Below, piece by piece: positions 52,701 through 63,956 of a DNA stretch of 64,000 bases; position 1 is the first letter of the stretch, and every line of letters begins with the position of its first letter. The stretch comes from Bacteroidota bacterium. Lineage in GTDB: Bacteria > Bacteroidota > Bacteroidia > Bacteroidales > F082. The stretch is taken from the NCBI GenBank assembly GCA_016715945.1, contig JADJXJ010000001.1, forward strand, positions 868,001-932,000, in the 5' to 3' direction. Position numbers and translations under genes: made by a program. A model generated the notes under the pieces. The model worked only from the letters and a program-made list of their open reading frames with translations, searched no databases and was not told the DNA's origin.

Positions 52701-53586
52701 GGTCATAACCTTTTTTAAAAAATGGTCTTAATCCTTGTTTTAGTGGAAGTTGGTTAGTGAGAGGGGGTAAGTGAGAAAAAAGGTAAACTTGTCGAGTAGT
52801 CTTAATCCTTGTTTTAGTGGAAGTTGGTTAGTGAGCTTCGGGGTTAATTGATAAACCGTAAAAAGTTTATGTCTTAATCCTTGTTTTAGTGGAAGTTGGT
52901 TAGTGAGATTTTTACCCCAGAGGTGATACAAAGCCTCGGGGGTCTTGTCTTAATCCTTGTTTTAGTGGAAGTTGGTTAGTGAGGGGTTTCATTCGTATTT
53001 TATAACGGAAATTCTAAAAAAAGTCTTAATCCTTGTTTTAGTGGAAGTTGGTTAGTGAGAATCAGAGGGGTAAACCCCGAAAGACTTCTTGACTCTTTAG
53101 GTCTTAATCCTTGTTTTAGTGGAAGTTGGTTAGTGAGTTTGCTTAAGCCGTATGTCGTGGAGTATTCGCCCAAAGGTCTTAATCCTTGTTTTAGTGGAAG
53201 TTGGTTAGTGAGGGGAACGCGCTCCCGGTTGGGTATTTAGCGTCAAAATGTCTTAATCCTTGTTTTAGTGGAAGTTGGTTAGTGAGTACTTGCAGTTTGC
53301 GCAGGAAGCCGCGAAATTGGCGCGCGTCTTAATCCTTGTTTTAGTGGAAGTTGGTTAGTGAGATCACCGGTTAAAGTTTTCAGAAAGAATAACACAATTG
53401 TGTCTTAATCCTTGTTTTAGTGGAAGTTGGTTAGTGAGAGGACTTTACCGATGGGATATTATCCCCTACTCATCGTCTTAATCCTTGTTTTAGTGGAAGT
53501 TGGTTAGTGAGCAGAGCCTCGGGGGAATCAGAAACATTAACCCATGGACGTCTTAATCCTTGTTTTAGTGGAAGTTGGTTAGTGAG

Positions 53587-54032
53587 TGGTCTGCACTTCC
53601 TCTTACACTTCTCAAAAGAATAAGTCTTAATCCTTGTTTTAGTGGAAGTTGGTTAGTGAGCAGTCATATTTTCTTTTTAATAGTGGGGTGCGCATACTGT
53701 CTTAATCCTTGTTTTAGTGGAAGTTGGTTAGTGAGCAGAAACTGTAAAAAACTCTACGAGGAGGTATGCAACGTCTTAATCCTTGTTTTAGTGGAAGTTG
53801 GTTAGTGAGTGGTCTGCACTTCCTCTTACACTTCTCAAAAGAATAAGTCTTAATCCTTGTTTTAGTGGAAGTTGGTTAGTGAGCAGTCATATTTTCTTTT
53901 TAATAGTGGGGTGCGCATACTGTCTTAATCCTTGTTTTAGTGGAAGTTGGTTAGTGAGCAGAAACTGTAAAAAACTCTACGAGGAGGTATGCAACGTCTT
54001 AATCCTTGTTTTAGTGGAAGTTGGTTAGTGAG
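53587..54032. repeat. Exact tandem duplication of three repeat-spacer units
   Basis: The block 53587-53809 (three spacers with their repeats, 223 bp) is repeated without visible change at 53810-54032. It shows recombination between repeats inside the array. Confidence 0.95.
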
Positions 54033-57000
54033 AAGACAAACTTGTCGAGTACTTATGCTCGACAATCAAGTCTTAATCCTTGTTTTAGTGGAAGTTGGTT
54101 AGTGAGGATTACAACATTATCAAAGAAGAAGAAAATGAAAAGATGTCTTAATCCTTGTTTTAGTGGAAGTTGGTTAGTGAGTTAACCTTCTGGAAGTCCC
54201 GTTTACGGAGCAAAAAAGTCTTAATCCTTGTTTTAGTGGAAGTTGGTTAGTGAGAATTTACTTCTGACGAAGTAAAACGAATTTCTCAAGTTGTCTTAAT
54301 CCTTGTTTTAGTGGAAGTTGGTTAGTGAGAAATTCTAAAAAATTAGATATTTCAGGAATTCCTGAGTCTTAATCCTTGTTTTAGTGGAAGTTGGTTAGTG
54401 AGGGGGACTGCTTCTTGAAGGACGGGTGGGTGTAATCCCAGTCTTAATCCTTGTTTTAGTGGAAGTTGGTTAGTGAGTTGAAATATTTTTCAATGAGTCT
54501 TAATCTAAAAAAAAGTCTTAATCCTTGTTTTAGTGGAAGTTGGTTAGTGAGTTATTTTGGTAAATTCTGTTAGTTATGTTAGTTTGGTAGTCTTAATCCT
54601 TGTTTTAGTGGAAGTTGGTTAGTGAGATTAGAGACCTCGGAGGTATCAGAAACTTAAACCCATGGGTCTTAATCCTTGTTTTAGTGGAAGTTGGTTAGTG
54701 AGACAAATGGACAAAGTCATTAAACACGAACAGAGTAGTCTTAATCCTTGTTTTAGTGGAAGTTGGTTAGTGAGTTTTTACCGACGAGGTCATTAGAGAC
54801 CTCGGAGGTCTGTCTTAATCCTTGTTTTAGTGGAAGTTGGTTAGTGAGCGTGAGAACGGCGAGGTTATAAACCTCGTAGACGTGTCTTAATCCTTGTTTT
54901 AGTGGAAGTTGGTTAGTGAGAGGCCTGTCGTGCTTCACAACGACAAGGCCGTTGATGGTCTTAATCCTTGTTTTAGTGGAAGTTGGTTAGTGAGAAAAGC
55001 TTGTCGAGTACCTATGCTCGACAATCAAGGGGTCTTAATCCTTGTTTTAGTGGAAGTTGGTTAGTGAGACCTCGGAGGTAGAAAGAATCTAAACCCATGG
55101 AACAAGTCTTAATCCTTGTTTTAGTGGAAGTTGGTTAGTGAGCCATACAGCCGGTTCGGGATAATAAATGGTCTTCAGCGTCTTAATCCTTGTTTTAGTG
55201 GAAGTTGGTTAGTGAGCCGATAAGGAGTTCTGCATCGTTTGCGGGGTAGACAGGTCTTAATCCTTGTTTTAGTGGAAGTTGGTTAGTGAGGTGATGGCGT
55301 CGTTTCTCCTACCGGAAACGGCAGACCAGTCTTAATCCTTGTTTTAGTGGAAGTTGGTTAGTGAGCCTGTTCCATGCCTTAGGCATAGAATTTGGGGAAA
55401 GTAGTCTTAATCCTTGTTTTAGTGGAAGTTGGTTAGTGAGTAATGTGAACTGGAAACCCCTATTCTATGCCTTAGGCGTCTTAATCCTTGTTTTAGTGGA
55501 AGTTGGTTAGTGAGACAGTCATGCCCATCTACGAAAACTCCGGTTCACGTAATGGTCTTAATCCTTGTTTTAGTGGAAGTTGGTTAGTGAGTTGTCCGAA
55601 AACTGGGAAGAGAAAGACCTTAATGGTGTCTTAATCCTTGTTTTAGTGGAAGTTGGTTAGTGAGGATATTATGACAACTGTAAAGAACTTGAAAGAGAAG
55701 GTCTTAATCCTTGTTTTAGTGGAAGTTGGTTAGTGAGATTTGCGCAGGAAGCCGCAAAATTGGCGCGCGCAAAGTCTTAATCCTTGTTTTAGTGGAAGTT
55801 GGTTAGTGAGAGTACCAGGTTGGGGACTTCTTCTTGAAGGACGGGTCTTAATCCTTGTTTTAGTGGAAGTTGGTTAGTGAGAGACCCTTATGGTCTGCAC
55901 TTCCTCTTACACGTCTGAGTCTTAATCCTTGTTTTAGTGGAAGTTGGTTAGTGAGACAATATTGAGATACTTCAATCAAGTAACTACTCTGAAAGGTCTT
56001 AATCCTTGTTTTAGTGGAAGTTGGTTAGTGAGTTACTTCCCAAAGAAATAGAAATAAGGGGAGTAAAATAGTCTTAATCCTTGTTTTAGTGGAAGTTGGT
56101 TAGTGAGAAATTAAAGCTATGATTGAAAAATTAAAAAAATTCCTGTCTTAATCCTTGTTTTAGTGGAAGTTGGTTAGTGAGAGTTTTAAGAAAAAATCAG
56201 ACAATTATCTTAGTAAAGTCTTAATCCTTGTTTTAGTGGAAGTTGGTTAGTGAGACGTTGGTTACTGATACAAAACCGGCTGGATCATCCAGGTCTTAAT
56301 CCTTGTTTTAGTGGAAGTTGGTTAGTGAGTCTGCACTTCCCAGTACTACTCCGAATCGAAAAAGAGTCTTAATCCTTGTTTTAGTGGAAGTTGGTTAGTG
56401 AGTGAATAATCGTCGCAGTGAGAATGCCGATCTGGTAATGTCTTAATCCTTGTTTTAGTGGAAGTTGGTTAGTGAGAAAGACCTGTCGGACACTTTTCAA
56501 TGAATTTAAAGACCGGTCTTAATCCTTGTTTTAGTGGAAGTTGGTTAGTGAGAGTCAGAAAAAGTAAATACGGGATGGATATCATAAGGTCTTAATCCTT
56601 GTTTTAGTGGAAGTTGGTTAGTGAGCTAACTGCATTGAACCGGAAGAGCTTACCCTATTAGTCTTAATCCTTGTTTTAGTGGAAGTTGGTTAGTGAGGCC
56701 TGTTTAACACAAGTGATGAACCCCTGCTGATTGAGTCTTAATCCTTGTTTTAGTGGAAGTTGGTTAGTGAGTTTTAACTGAAGAGCAGTATCAACCAAAA
56801 GAAAAGACTGTCTTAATCCTTGTTTTAGTGGAAGTTGGTTAGTGAGGGGAGTATATCGGCCTGATGCTGTAAAAAGGAAACTGTCTTAATCCTTGTTTTA
56901 GTGGAAGTTGGTTAGTGAGGAGGATAAACGAGCTCGAGCAAGAGCTTGCACAACGGTCTTAATCCTTGTTTTAGTGGAAGTTGGTTAGTGAGGGAAACCA

Positions 57001-60000
57001 ACCAAAGCGCAAAAGAGAGCCTTTGCCGGTCTTAATCCTTGTTTTAGTGGAAGTTGGTTAGTGAGGTTGATTTATAGCCATCAATAAGTTTTTTTTAATT
57101 GTCTTAATCCTTGTTTTAGTGGAAGTTGGTTAGTGAGCGACAGAAAAGAAAAGGTTAGCAAACAAAATCGCCCGGTCTTAATCCTTGTTTTAGTGGAAGT
57201 TGGTTAGTGAGACGCGTATCAATTACTGGTACGTTAAGGCCGAGTGGTCTTAATCCTTGTTTTAGTGGAAGTTGGTTAGTGAGCAACGCTACCAACCACC
57301 ATAAGCACCCCCTTATTAGCAGTCTTAATCCTTGTTTTAGTGGAAGTTGGTTAGTGAGTTAGAAATCCCGACAGAAAAGAAAAGGTTAGCAAAGTCTTAA
57401 TCCTTGTTTTAGTGGAAGTTGGTTAGTGAGGGTGCATGTCATTTACAAATGCGAAACACCTATAACCGTCTTAATCCTTGTTTTAGTGGAAGTTGGTTAG
57501 TGAGATCGCCAACACGCTGTCGAAAGACATGCCGCACCTGAAGTCTTAATCCTTGTTTTAGTGGAAGTTGGTTAGTGAGAACTACCAAAATCATACGCTA
57601 CAGCCCTGCGCAAACTTGTCTTAATCCTTGTTTTAGTGGAAGTTGGTTAGTGAGTTCGTACGGCTGGGGCGCGCTGTTCGCCAACGATCCGTCTTAATCC
57701 TTGTTTTAGTGGAAGTTGGTTAGTGAGACAGAGCAGGTCGCACAGCTCGAAGCCGACGTTCAGGTCTTAATCCTTGTTTTAGTGGAAGTTGGTTAGTGAG
57801 TCGACCTACAACAGCTATATCGCCTACCAGCTCGGAGAGTCTTAATCCTTGTTTTAGTGGAAGTTGGTTAGTGAGTTTGAAATTAAAACCGTAGGGCTAC
57901 GCAGGGCTGAGTCTTAATCCTTGTTTTAGTGGAAGTTGGTTAGTGAGGAGCCTGTTATGACGCAGGAGGCTATTAATGAAGCTGTCTTAATCCTTGTTTT
58001 AGTGGAAGTTGGTTAGTGAGTAAATCGCCAGTTTACAACGTAAGACCTGTGCCGATCGAAGTCTTAATCCTTGTTTTAGTGGAAGTTGGTTAGTGAGCAA
58101 ACCCGAGCTGTGCGGTGGGCACAGTCCCATAGTCTTAATCCTTGTTTTAGTGGAAGTTGGTTAGTGAGGAAAGCCTGTTAAGGCAGCTGTTGCGCAAGCA
58201 TCAGGTCTTAATCCTTGTTTTAGTGGAAGTTGGTTAGTGAGACTCTTAACAAGTTCTATAACTGGATGAATAAATAGTCTTAATCCTTGTTTTAGTGGAA
58301 GTTGGTTAGTGAGCTCTGAAATGTTTTCAGATACAATTCAACGGAAAGGTGAAAATGTCTTAATCCTTGTTTTAGTGGAAGTTGGTTAGTGAGACTTAAC
58401 GTTCCTATAATAACAGATACTAAACTATCAGTCTTAATCCTTGTTTTAGTGGAAGTTGGTTAGTGAGCCTAATTACGGAATTGCTAACTGTGTATTACTA
58501 CTTGTCTTAATCCTTGTTTTAGTGGAAGTTGGTTAGTGAGTATTTTATACTTTAATTCAAAGAGATTCTTATAAAGCGTCTTAATCCTTGTTTTAGTGGA
58601 AGTTGGTTAGTGAGGAAATTTCCTTTGAACATAAAGAGATATTTCCCAACAGTCTTAATCCTTGTTTTAGTGGAAGTTGGTTAGTGAGGCTTTTCAGATT
58701 TTATCAAAAAATGTTTTTAAAGCAGTCTTAATCCTTGTTTTAGTGGAAGTTGGTTAGTGAGAAAAGATGAAAAAACACAAGCAGAAGTAAAATCAAACAG
58801 TCTTAATCCTTGTTTTAGTGGAAGTTGGTTAGTGAGACATTTCTACAAAGCAAAAAGTGATGGCTGCCGTTGTCTTAATCCTTGTTTTAGTGGAAGTTGG
58901 TTAGTGAGTTAACAGATCAGCCTTCAAAGGGGCAAAGTTGAGTAGTGTCTTAATCCTTGTTTTAGTGGAAGTTGGTTAGTGAGAGGTCGCTTAGAACTTT
59001 ATAAAAGTATGTTGGATAGTCTTAATCCTTGTTTTAGTGGAAGTTGGTTAGTGAGCCCTGCACGCCTGCGACAGAAGGTGATGGCCTGGGCAGTCTTAAT
59101 CCTTGTTTTAGTGGAAGTTGGTTAGTGAGAGCTCCAGGTGGGGGATAAAGTACAGCTGCGTAGCTGTCTTAATCCTTGTTTTAGTGGAAGTTGGTTAGTG
59201 AGCGCGGCCGTTTGAGATTAAGATAGTGACCAGACAGGGGTCTTAATCCTTGTTTTAGTGGAAGTTGGTTAGTGACCAGGCAATACCGCCTGGTGACAGG
59301 GTCTTAATCCTTGTTTTAGTGGAAGTTGGTTAGTGAGTGCAGCTGGGCACAAGTATAGCAGCCCAGCTGCACCTGTCTTAATCCTTGTTTTAGTGGAAGT
59401 TGGTTAGTGAGCAGATTAATAAACCCGGTTACATGCCGTAACCGGGTTGTCTTAATCCTTGTTTTAGTGGAAGTTGGTTAGTGAGAGAACTGGGGACTGC
59501 TCTATGAGGGAGCAGTCCGCCGTCTTAATCCTTGTTTTAGTGGAAGTTGGTTAGTGAGTGAGCCTAGGTACAGGCTTACCTTAGTGGAGGTTACTGAGGT
59601 CTTAATCCTTGTTTTAGTGGAAGTTGGTTAGTGAGTTAACGCTAATACTATTAAACAGGCTTTAGTAGATTTGTCTTAATCCTTGTTTTAGTGGAAGTTG
59701 GTTAGTGAGTTTAATTATTTAATTTTAAAAGTATGGAGAGGATAGGTCTTAATCCTTGTTTTAGTGGAAGTTGGTTAGTGAGCGACATTCACGCAAATGC
59801 ACAGCTACTGTGCATCAGGTCTTAATCCTTGTTTTAGTGGAAGTTGGTTAGTGAGACTGTGCATCTGCGTACCCTGGAGGCAACGCAGCTGTCTTAATCC
59901 TTGTTTTAGTGGAAGTTGGTTAGTGAGGGGTGCAGATTAACAACACCCGGTTACATGCCGTAGTCTTAATCCTTGTTTTAGTGGAAGTTGGTTAGTGAGT

Positions 60001-62009
60001 GTCATATTAAAAATCCATATGCACTTATAGGTACAGGTCTTAATCCTTGTTTTAGTGGAAGTTGGTTAGTGAGTCAATGGTTATATTTACCTTTCTAGGT
60101 CCTATAGTAGTCTTAATCCTTGTTTTAGTGGAAGTTGGTTAGTGAGACCTGCTGGACGAGTTCGTCCAGCAGAACTGGGGACTGGTCTTAATCCTTGTTT
60201 TAGTGGAAGTTGGTTAGTGAGCAAGCCCGTTGGGAGCAACGGGCCCGCTCAGTTGAGAGGTCTTAATCCTTGTTTTAGTGGAAGTTGGTTAGTGAGTCCG
60301 AGGCCATTTGAGATTAAGATAGTAAGCAGAAAGGTCTTAATCCTTGTTTTAGTGGAAGTTGGTTAGTGAGAGATCAGGATAGTGACCAGACAGGAATAAT
60401 CCTGTCTGGTCTTAATCCTTGTTTTAGTGGAAGTTGGTTAGTGAGAAGAAATTCCGAGGCCATTTGAGATTAAGATAGTAAGGTCTTAATCCTTGTTTTA
60501 GTGGAAGTTGGTTAGTGAGAACTAACCCTAAAGCCCGTTGCTCCCAACGGGCGCGGTCTTAATCCTTGTTTTAGTGGAAGTTGGTTAGTGAGACATATGA
60601 AACTAACCCTAAAGCCCGTTGCTCCCAACGTCTTAATCCTTGTTTTAGTGGAAGTTGGTTAGTGAGACCAACGGGCGCGCTCAGTTGAGAGATCAACTGA
60701 GCGACGTCTTAATCCTTGTTTTAGTGGAAGTTGGTTAGTGAGAACTGAGCGATCTAGTGCTTCAGCACTGGGGGCTGCTCTGTCTTAATCCTTGTTTTAG
60801 TGGAAGTTGGTTAGTGAGCACTGGGGGCTGCTCTATGAGGGAGCAGCCAGACTCGTCTTAATCCTTGTTTTAGTGGAAGTTGGTTAGTGAGAGCTACCAT
60901 CACAAATGATGGTAGCGCATTCATCAGTCTTAATCCTTGTTTTAGTGGAAGTTGGTTAGTGAGAGTGAGCTCCAGCATGGATAAGTGTATTGAGCAGTCT
61001 TAATCCTTGTTTTAGTGGAAGTTGGTTAGTGAGGCGGCTGCGGAAGAGATTCCGCGGCCGTTTGAACTCGTCTTAATCCTTGTTTTAGTGGAAGTTGGTT
61101 AGTGAGGGCTTAGCCAGTTAAGGAACATGCTGGACGAGTTCGGTCTTAATCCTTGTTTTAGTGGAAGTTGGTTAGTGAGACACGCCGTAACCGGGCTAAA
61201 ATATGCAGCTGGGCAGTCTTAATCCTTGTTTTAGTGGAAGTTGGTTAGTGAGTGCTCTATGAAGGAGCAGCTCGCCTCGGGGTGCACATGTCTTAATCCT
61301 TGTTTTAGTGGAAGTTGGTTAGTGAGATTGGGAGCTGCTCTATGAAGGAGCAGCTCGCCTCGGTCTTAATCCTTGTTTTAGTGGAAGTTGGTTAGTGAGC
61401 CCAAAGGGTGCAGATCAATAAAAACCGGTTACACGCGTCTTAATCCTTGTTTTAGTGGAAGTTGGTTAGTGAGATATACTTCTGACCATACACGATATAA
61501 CATTTTGTCGTCTTAATCCTTGTTTTAGTGGAAGTTGGTTAGTGAGTACTGGGCACCCCAACGGGTGCAAATCAATAAAACGTCTTAATCCTTGTTTTAG
61601 TGGAAGTTGGTTAGTGAGGGTCTTACCTGTTTTAGGGTGTCTTACCTTGTTTTAGGAAGGTGTCTCTTGTTTTAGGAAGTGGTTAGGAGCGCTGGAGGTC
61701 TTAATCCTTGTTTTAGTGGAAGTTGGTTAGTGAGGGAGAGGATAAGTCTTAATCCTTGTTTTAGTGGAAGTTGGTTAGTGAGTGGGAGCAACGGGCGCGC
61801 TCAGTTAAGAAATCTGCTGGTCTTAATCCTTGTTTTAGTGGAAGTTGGTTAGTGAGACATTCAGGTGTTTACAAAAGTAGCGAGTCTTAATCCTTGTTTT
61901 AGTGGAAGTTGGTTAGTGAGGGAGTATCCTTGTTTTAGTGGAAGTTGGTTAGTGAACTGGGAGCAACATGAGGTCTTAATCCTTGTTTTAGTGGAAGTTG
62001 GTTAGTGAG

Positions 62010-62142
62010 AGCAAAATTTTCAATGAACTGATATACAACACTATACCATTGCATTTTAGGTAAGTGGCCCTCAAAAAAAGCCAAAAACAGGTACATTTTT
62101 TGGGCATGCAAAATTACTCCTTTCATCTTAGCAAGATAATAT
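62010..62142 (-). promoter_or_regulatory. CRISPR leader, AT-rich, with a TAATTTTG box
   Basis: 133 bases between the last repeat and the stop of the TPR/cold-shock gene. On the minus strand it holds TAATTTTG (plus 62109-62116), matching the TANNTTTG promoter core, which would give a transcribed leader of about 90 bases before the first repeat. No protein-like frame is convincing here. Confidence 0.6.
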
Positions 62143-63468
62143 TTATTCCTTACACGCAAAAACTTTTTTTGCCCGCCAGGTCTCCTTCCCTTTCCGCATC
62201 TCTTTCACCGCCTTAAAGCTATACCTGGCACCCTCGATGAGCTGGTCGGCGGGCACCTTGCTTTGCGCAAACCTGAAATAAACCGTGCGACCATCATCCG
62301 AGGTAATAAACCCGTCGCCATTCTCCCCGGCATGCAGTATGCGCGTCAGCCTGCCCGTCCCAACCCATTCTTCTTCAGCAGCTGTTTGTTTCAACAACCC
62401 GGCATGCTCCATCAGAGCCTGATACATCTGCGCTGCAGTCGTGTTTTCGGGCAAAGGCACAGCCTGCAATTCGTACGACAATCGCCAGCCTGCCTCTATC
62501 CTGCTTCTGGCTGCAAGCGCATACCACTGCACCGACTTTTCCCCATCGCTGTCTTTGAGCATCCTGCCCAGGAGTTCGAACAAACCTGTTTTGTAAGCAG
62601 AGTAACCTCCCAGTCCTGCCGCTGAGGTGGCCAGCGCAATGGCTTTTGGTATCTGCCGCACTTGCTCGTATAGCTCTGCCAGCTCCTTCATCACAAACCA
62701 TTCCCTGCGTTTGCGAAGCACAAGCTCAAGGTGATGTATGGCCTCATCGAGCTTACCTGTCTGACGGTACGAAAGCGCCATATACCGGGCAATCCAGATC
62801 TGGTTGCCATAGTGAAATTCAATACCCGATTGCAGGGTTTTGTTGCAAACCTCAATGCATTCGCCATACTGCCTTAGGGCATATAATGCCTTGATAAGCA
62901 GCATCATGGCCTGTTCGCGCGCCGAAGCCAGTTCAACCTCTTTTTCTTTCCCCTTAAGCCGGATACTGATCTGCCTTGTCTGGGTATCAAAGGTTTCCGG
63001 CCCCAGCATCTGCAACACTTCCAATAGTTTTGAATATCCAGCCTCTCCCCTGCCCTTTTGTTTTTCGGTCCAGGCAAAAAACAATCGCTCAGCAATTGAC
63101 CTCGACGCTCCTGCCCCAAGCTTAACGATCAACATCTCCGCAAATTCAAGTTCACTGTCGGCCACCTGCTGATCCGGTTGCTGAAAGTAAAAAAACAGCA
63201 GCCAGGCCATATTGACTCCCAGTTCGTTCTGAACCACCATTTCAGCATCCATTCCTAACCAGTTGAGCACAAAATGCACAGCCTCCCTGGTTTTTCCGGT
63301 TTCGCGCAGGCAGTCGCATATGGCTGAAATCAGGCGCGGATGTTCCATAATTTGTTTACGTCCAAGGGGCGCCAGCTTTGTTTTAAAAAGATCGAGCGCC
63401 TGCTGAAATTCCTTGTTCCAGCGGTGGTTGATTACTGCGCGGACTACATCCTGAAGTTCATGCTCCAT
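62143..63468 (-). CDS. TPR-helical protein with C-terminal cold-shock-like domain, in the cas operon
   Basis: 441 residues. Residues about 10-370 are helical with TPR-like pairs (for example ALYALRQYGECIEVCNKTLQ, YMALSYRQTGKLDEAIHHLE, ELAELYEQVRQIPKAIALA). The last 68 residues (about 374-441: GRLTRILHAGENGDGFI, VYFRFAQSKVP) form a cold-shock/OB-type RNA-binding fold. Cold-shock domains bind single-stranded RNA or DNA. It starts 2 bases after cas2 and ends at the CRISPR leader, so it is probably co-transcribed with the cas genes. I do not know a named Cas protein with this layout; role in adaptation or crRNA handling is inference. Confidence 0.8.
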   Translation of the reverse strand: MEHELQDVVRAVINHRWNKEFQQALDLFKTKLAPLGRKQIMEHPRLISAICDCLRETGKTREAVHFVLNWLGMDAEMVVQNELGVNMAWLLFFYFQQPDQQVADSELEFAEMLIVKLGAGASRSIAERLFFAWTEKQKGRGEAGYSKLLEVLQMLGPETFDTQTRQISIRLKGKEKEVELASAREQAMMLLIKALYALRQYGECIEVCNKTLQSGIEFHYGNQIWIARYMALSYRQTGKLDEAIHHLELVLRKRREWFVMKELAELYEQVRQIPKAIALATSAAGLGGYSAYKTGLFELLGRMLKDSDGEKSVQWYALAARSRIEAGWRLSYELQAVPLPENTTAAQMYQALMEHAGLLKQTAAEEEWVGTGRLTRILHAGENGDGFITSDDGRTVYFRFAQSKVPADQLIEGARYSFKAVKEMRKGKETWRAKKVFACKE

Positions 63469-63470
63469 AG

Positions 63471-63956
63471 CTAAAAAAATAAGGTTGTCCGGTTTCCGAT
63501 CACCAAATCAAAATCCATACTTTGGCCCACTATCTTCATTGCACGGAGCTGATCGGCCGAAACAGGCACAAAAAAGATGCTGTCGGTATTGTCGTACAGC
63601 TCCTGTATCGTCTTCAGGTCGTGATAGATACGGTCGAAAAGCTGCCGTTCGGATTCGGCAAAAAAGACAGATTTCTGCACCCTGAGGCAACCGTTCCGGA
63701 TCAGGTATTTGGCTATCTGGTTGCGCACTTTGTTGTTTTCGATGTCGTAGAAAATAAAATACAACATACGCTCGGGATTTGCGTGATGACGTCTGTGAAT
63801 TTCGAGCAATGCGGCTATGCGTTCGTCGAGGGGTGCCAGCGGATCGGCAGGCGGTGGCGTTTTGAGACCAGCTGAACGATGGGTCAATCCGGCCCGTTTC
63901 ATGCCCAGCATATGCTCCACAAAGCTGACTTCCTTACGTTTACGCCTGGGGCTCAT
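63471..63956 (-). CDS. cas2: CRISPR-associated endonuclease Cas2 with N-terminal extension
   Basis: 161 residues. From Met64 the sequence is a normal Cas2 ferredoxin fold: MLYFIFYDIENNKVRNQIAK with the conserved Asp, LRVQKSVFFAESERQ, and TDSIFFVPVSADQLRAM. The first 63 residues (basic MSPRRKRKEVSFVEHMLGMK, then a Pro-rich part and a helix ERIAALLEIHRRH) are extra. The long start overlaps the end of an upstream frame. The internal ATG at 63765-63767 would give a standard 98-residue Cas2. Cas2 joins Cas1 to insert new spacers at the leader. Confidence 0.92.
   Translation of the reverse strand: MSPRRKRKEVSFVEHMLGMKRAGLTHRSAGLKTPPPADPLAPLDERIAALLEIHRRHHANPERMLYFIFYDIENNKVRNQIAKYLIRNGCLRVQKSVFFAESERQLFDRIYHDLKTIQELYDNTDSIFFVPVSADQLRAMKIVGQSMDFDLVIGNRTTLFF

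Larger units (their letters stand above)
49199..62009 (-). CRISPR. CRISPR array, about 170 repeats of 37 bp, transcribed on the minus strand (inferred)
   Basis: On the plus strand the repeat begins GTCTTAATCC, continues TTGTTTTAGTGGAAGTTGG and ends TTAGTGAG (37 bp). Most spacers are 35-40 nt, giving a pitch of about 73 bp over nearly 13 kb. On the minus strand the repeat ends GGATTAAGAC, so crRNAs would carry an ATTAAGAC 8-nt tag, as with the ATTGAAAC-type tags of Cas6-processed type I/III systems. Repeats decay at the low-coordinate end (49199-49800), which marks the trailer. The leader and cas2 lie at the high-coordinate end. Type III is likely but cannot be fixed without the effector genes. 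Confidence 0.97.

Noticed and set aside
49830..55918. A diversity-generating retroelement variable region in the family-A spacers
   Set aside because: The variation is among captured spacers, not a local gene, and no template repeat or reverse transcriptase is seen in the window.
50040..60366. Open frames across the CRISPR array (NPCFSGSWLV or LTNQLPLKQGLR peptides)
   Set aside because: They are translations of the 37-bp repeat and spacers, with no start context or protein-like composition.
59278..61362. Hairpin spacers as a purely non-coding structured RNA
   Set aside because: The overlapping spacers keep one open frame with protein-like variation, so coding plus structure is the better reading; only the linker near 59411 and 61400, which has 1-nt length changes, may be non-coding.
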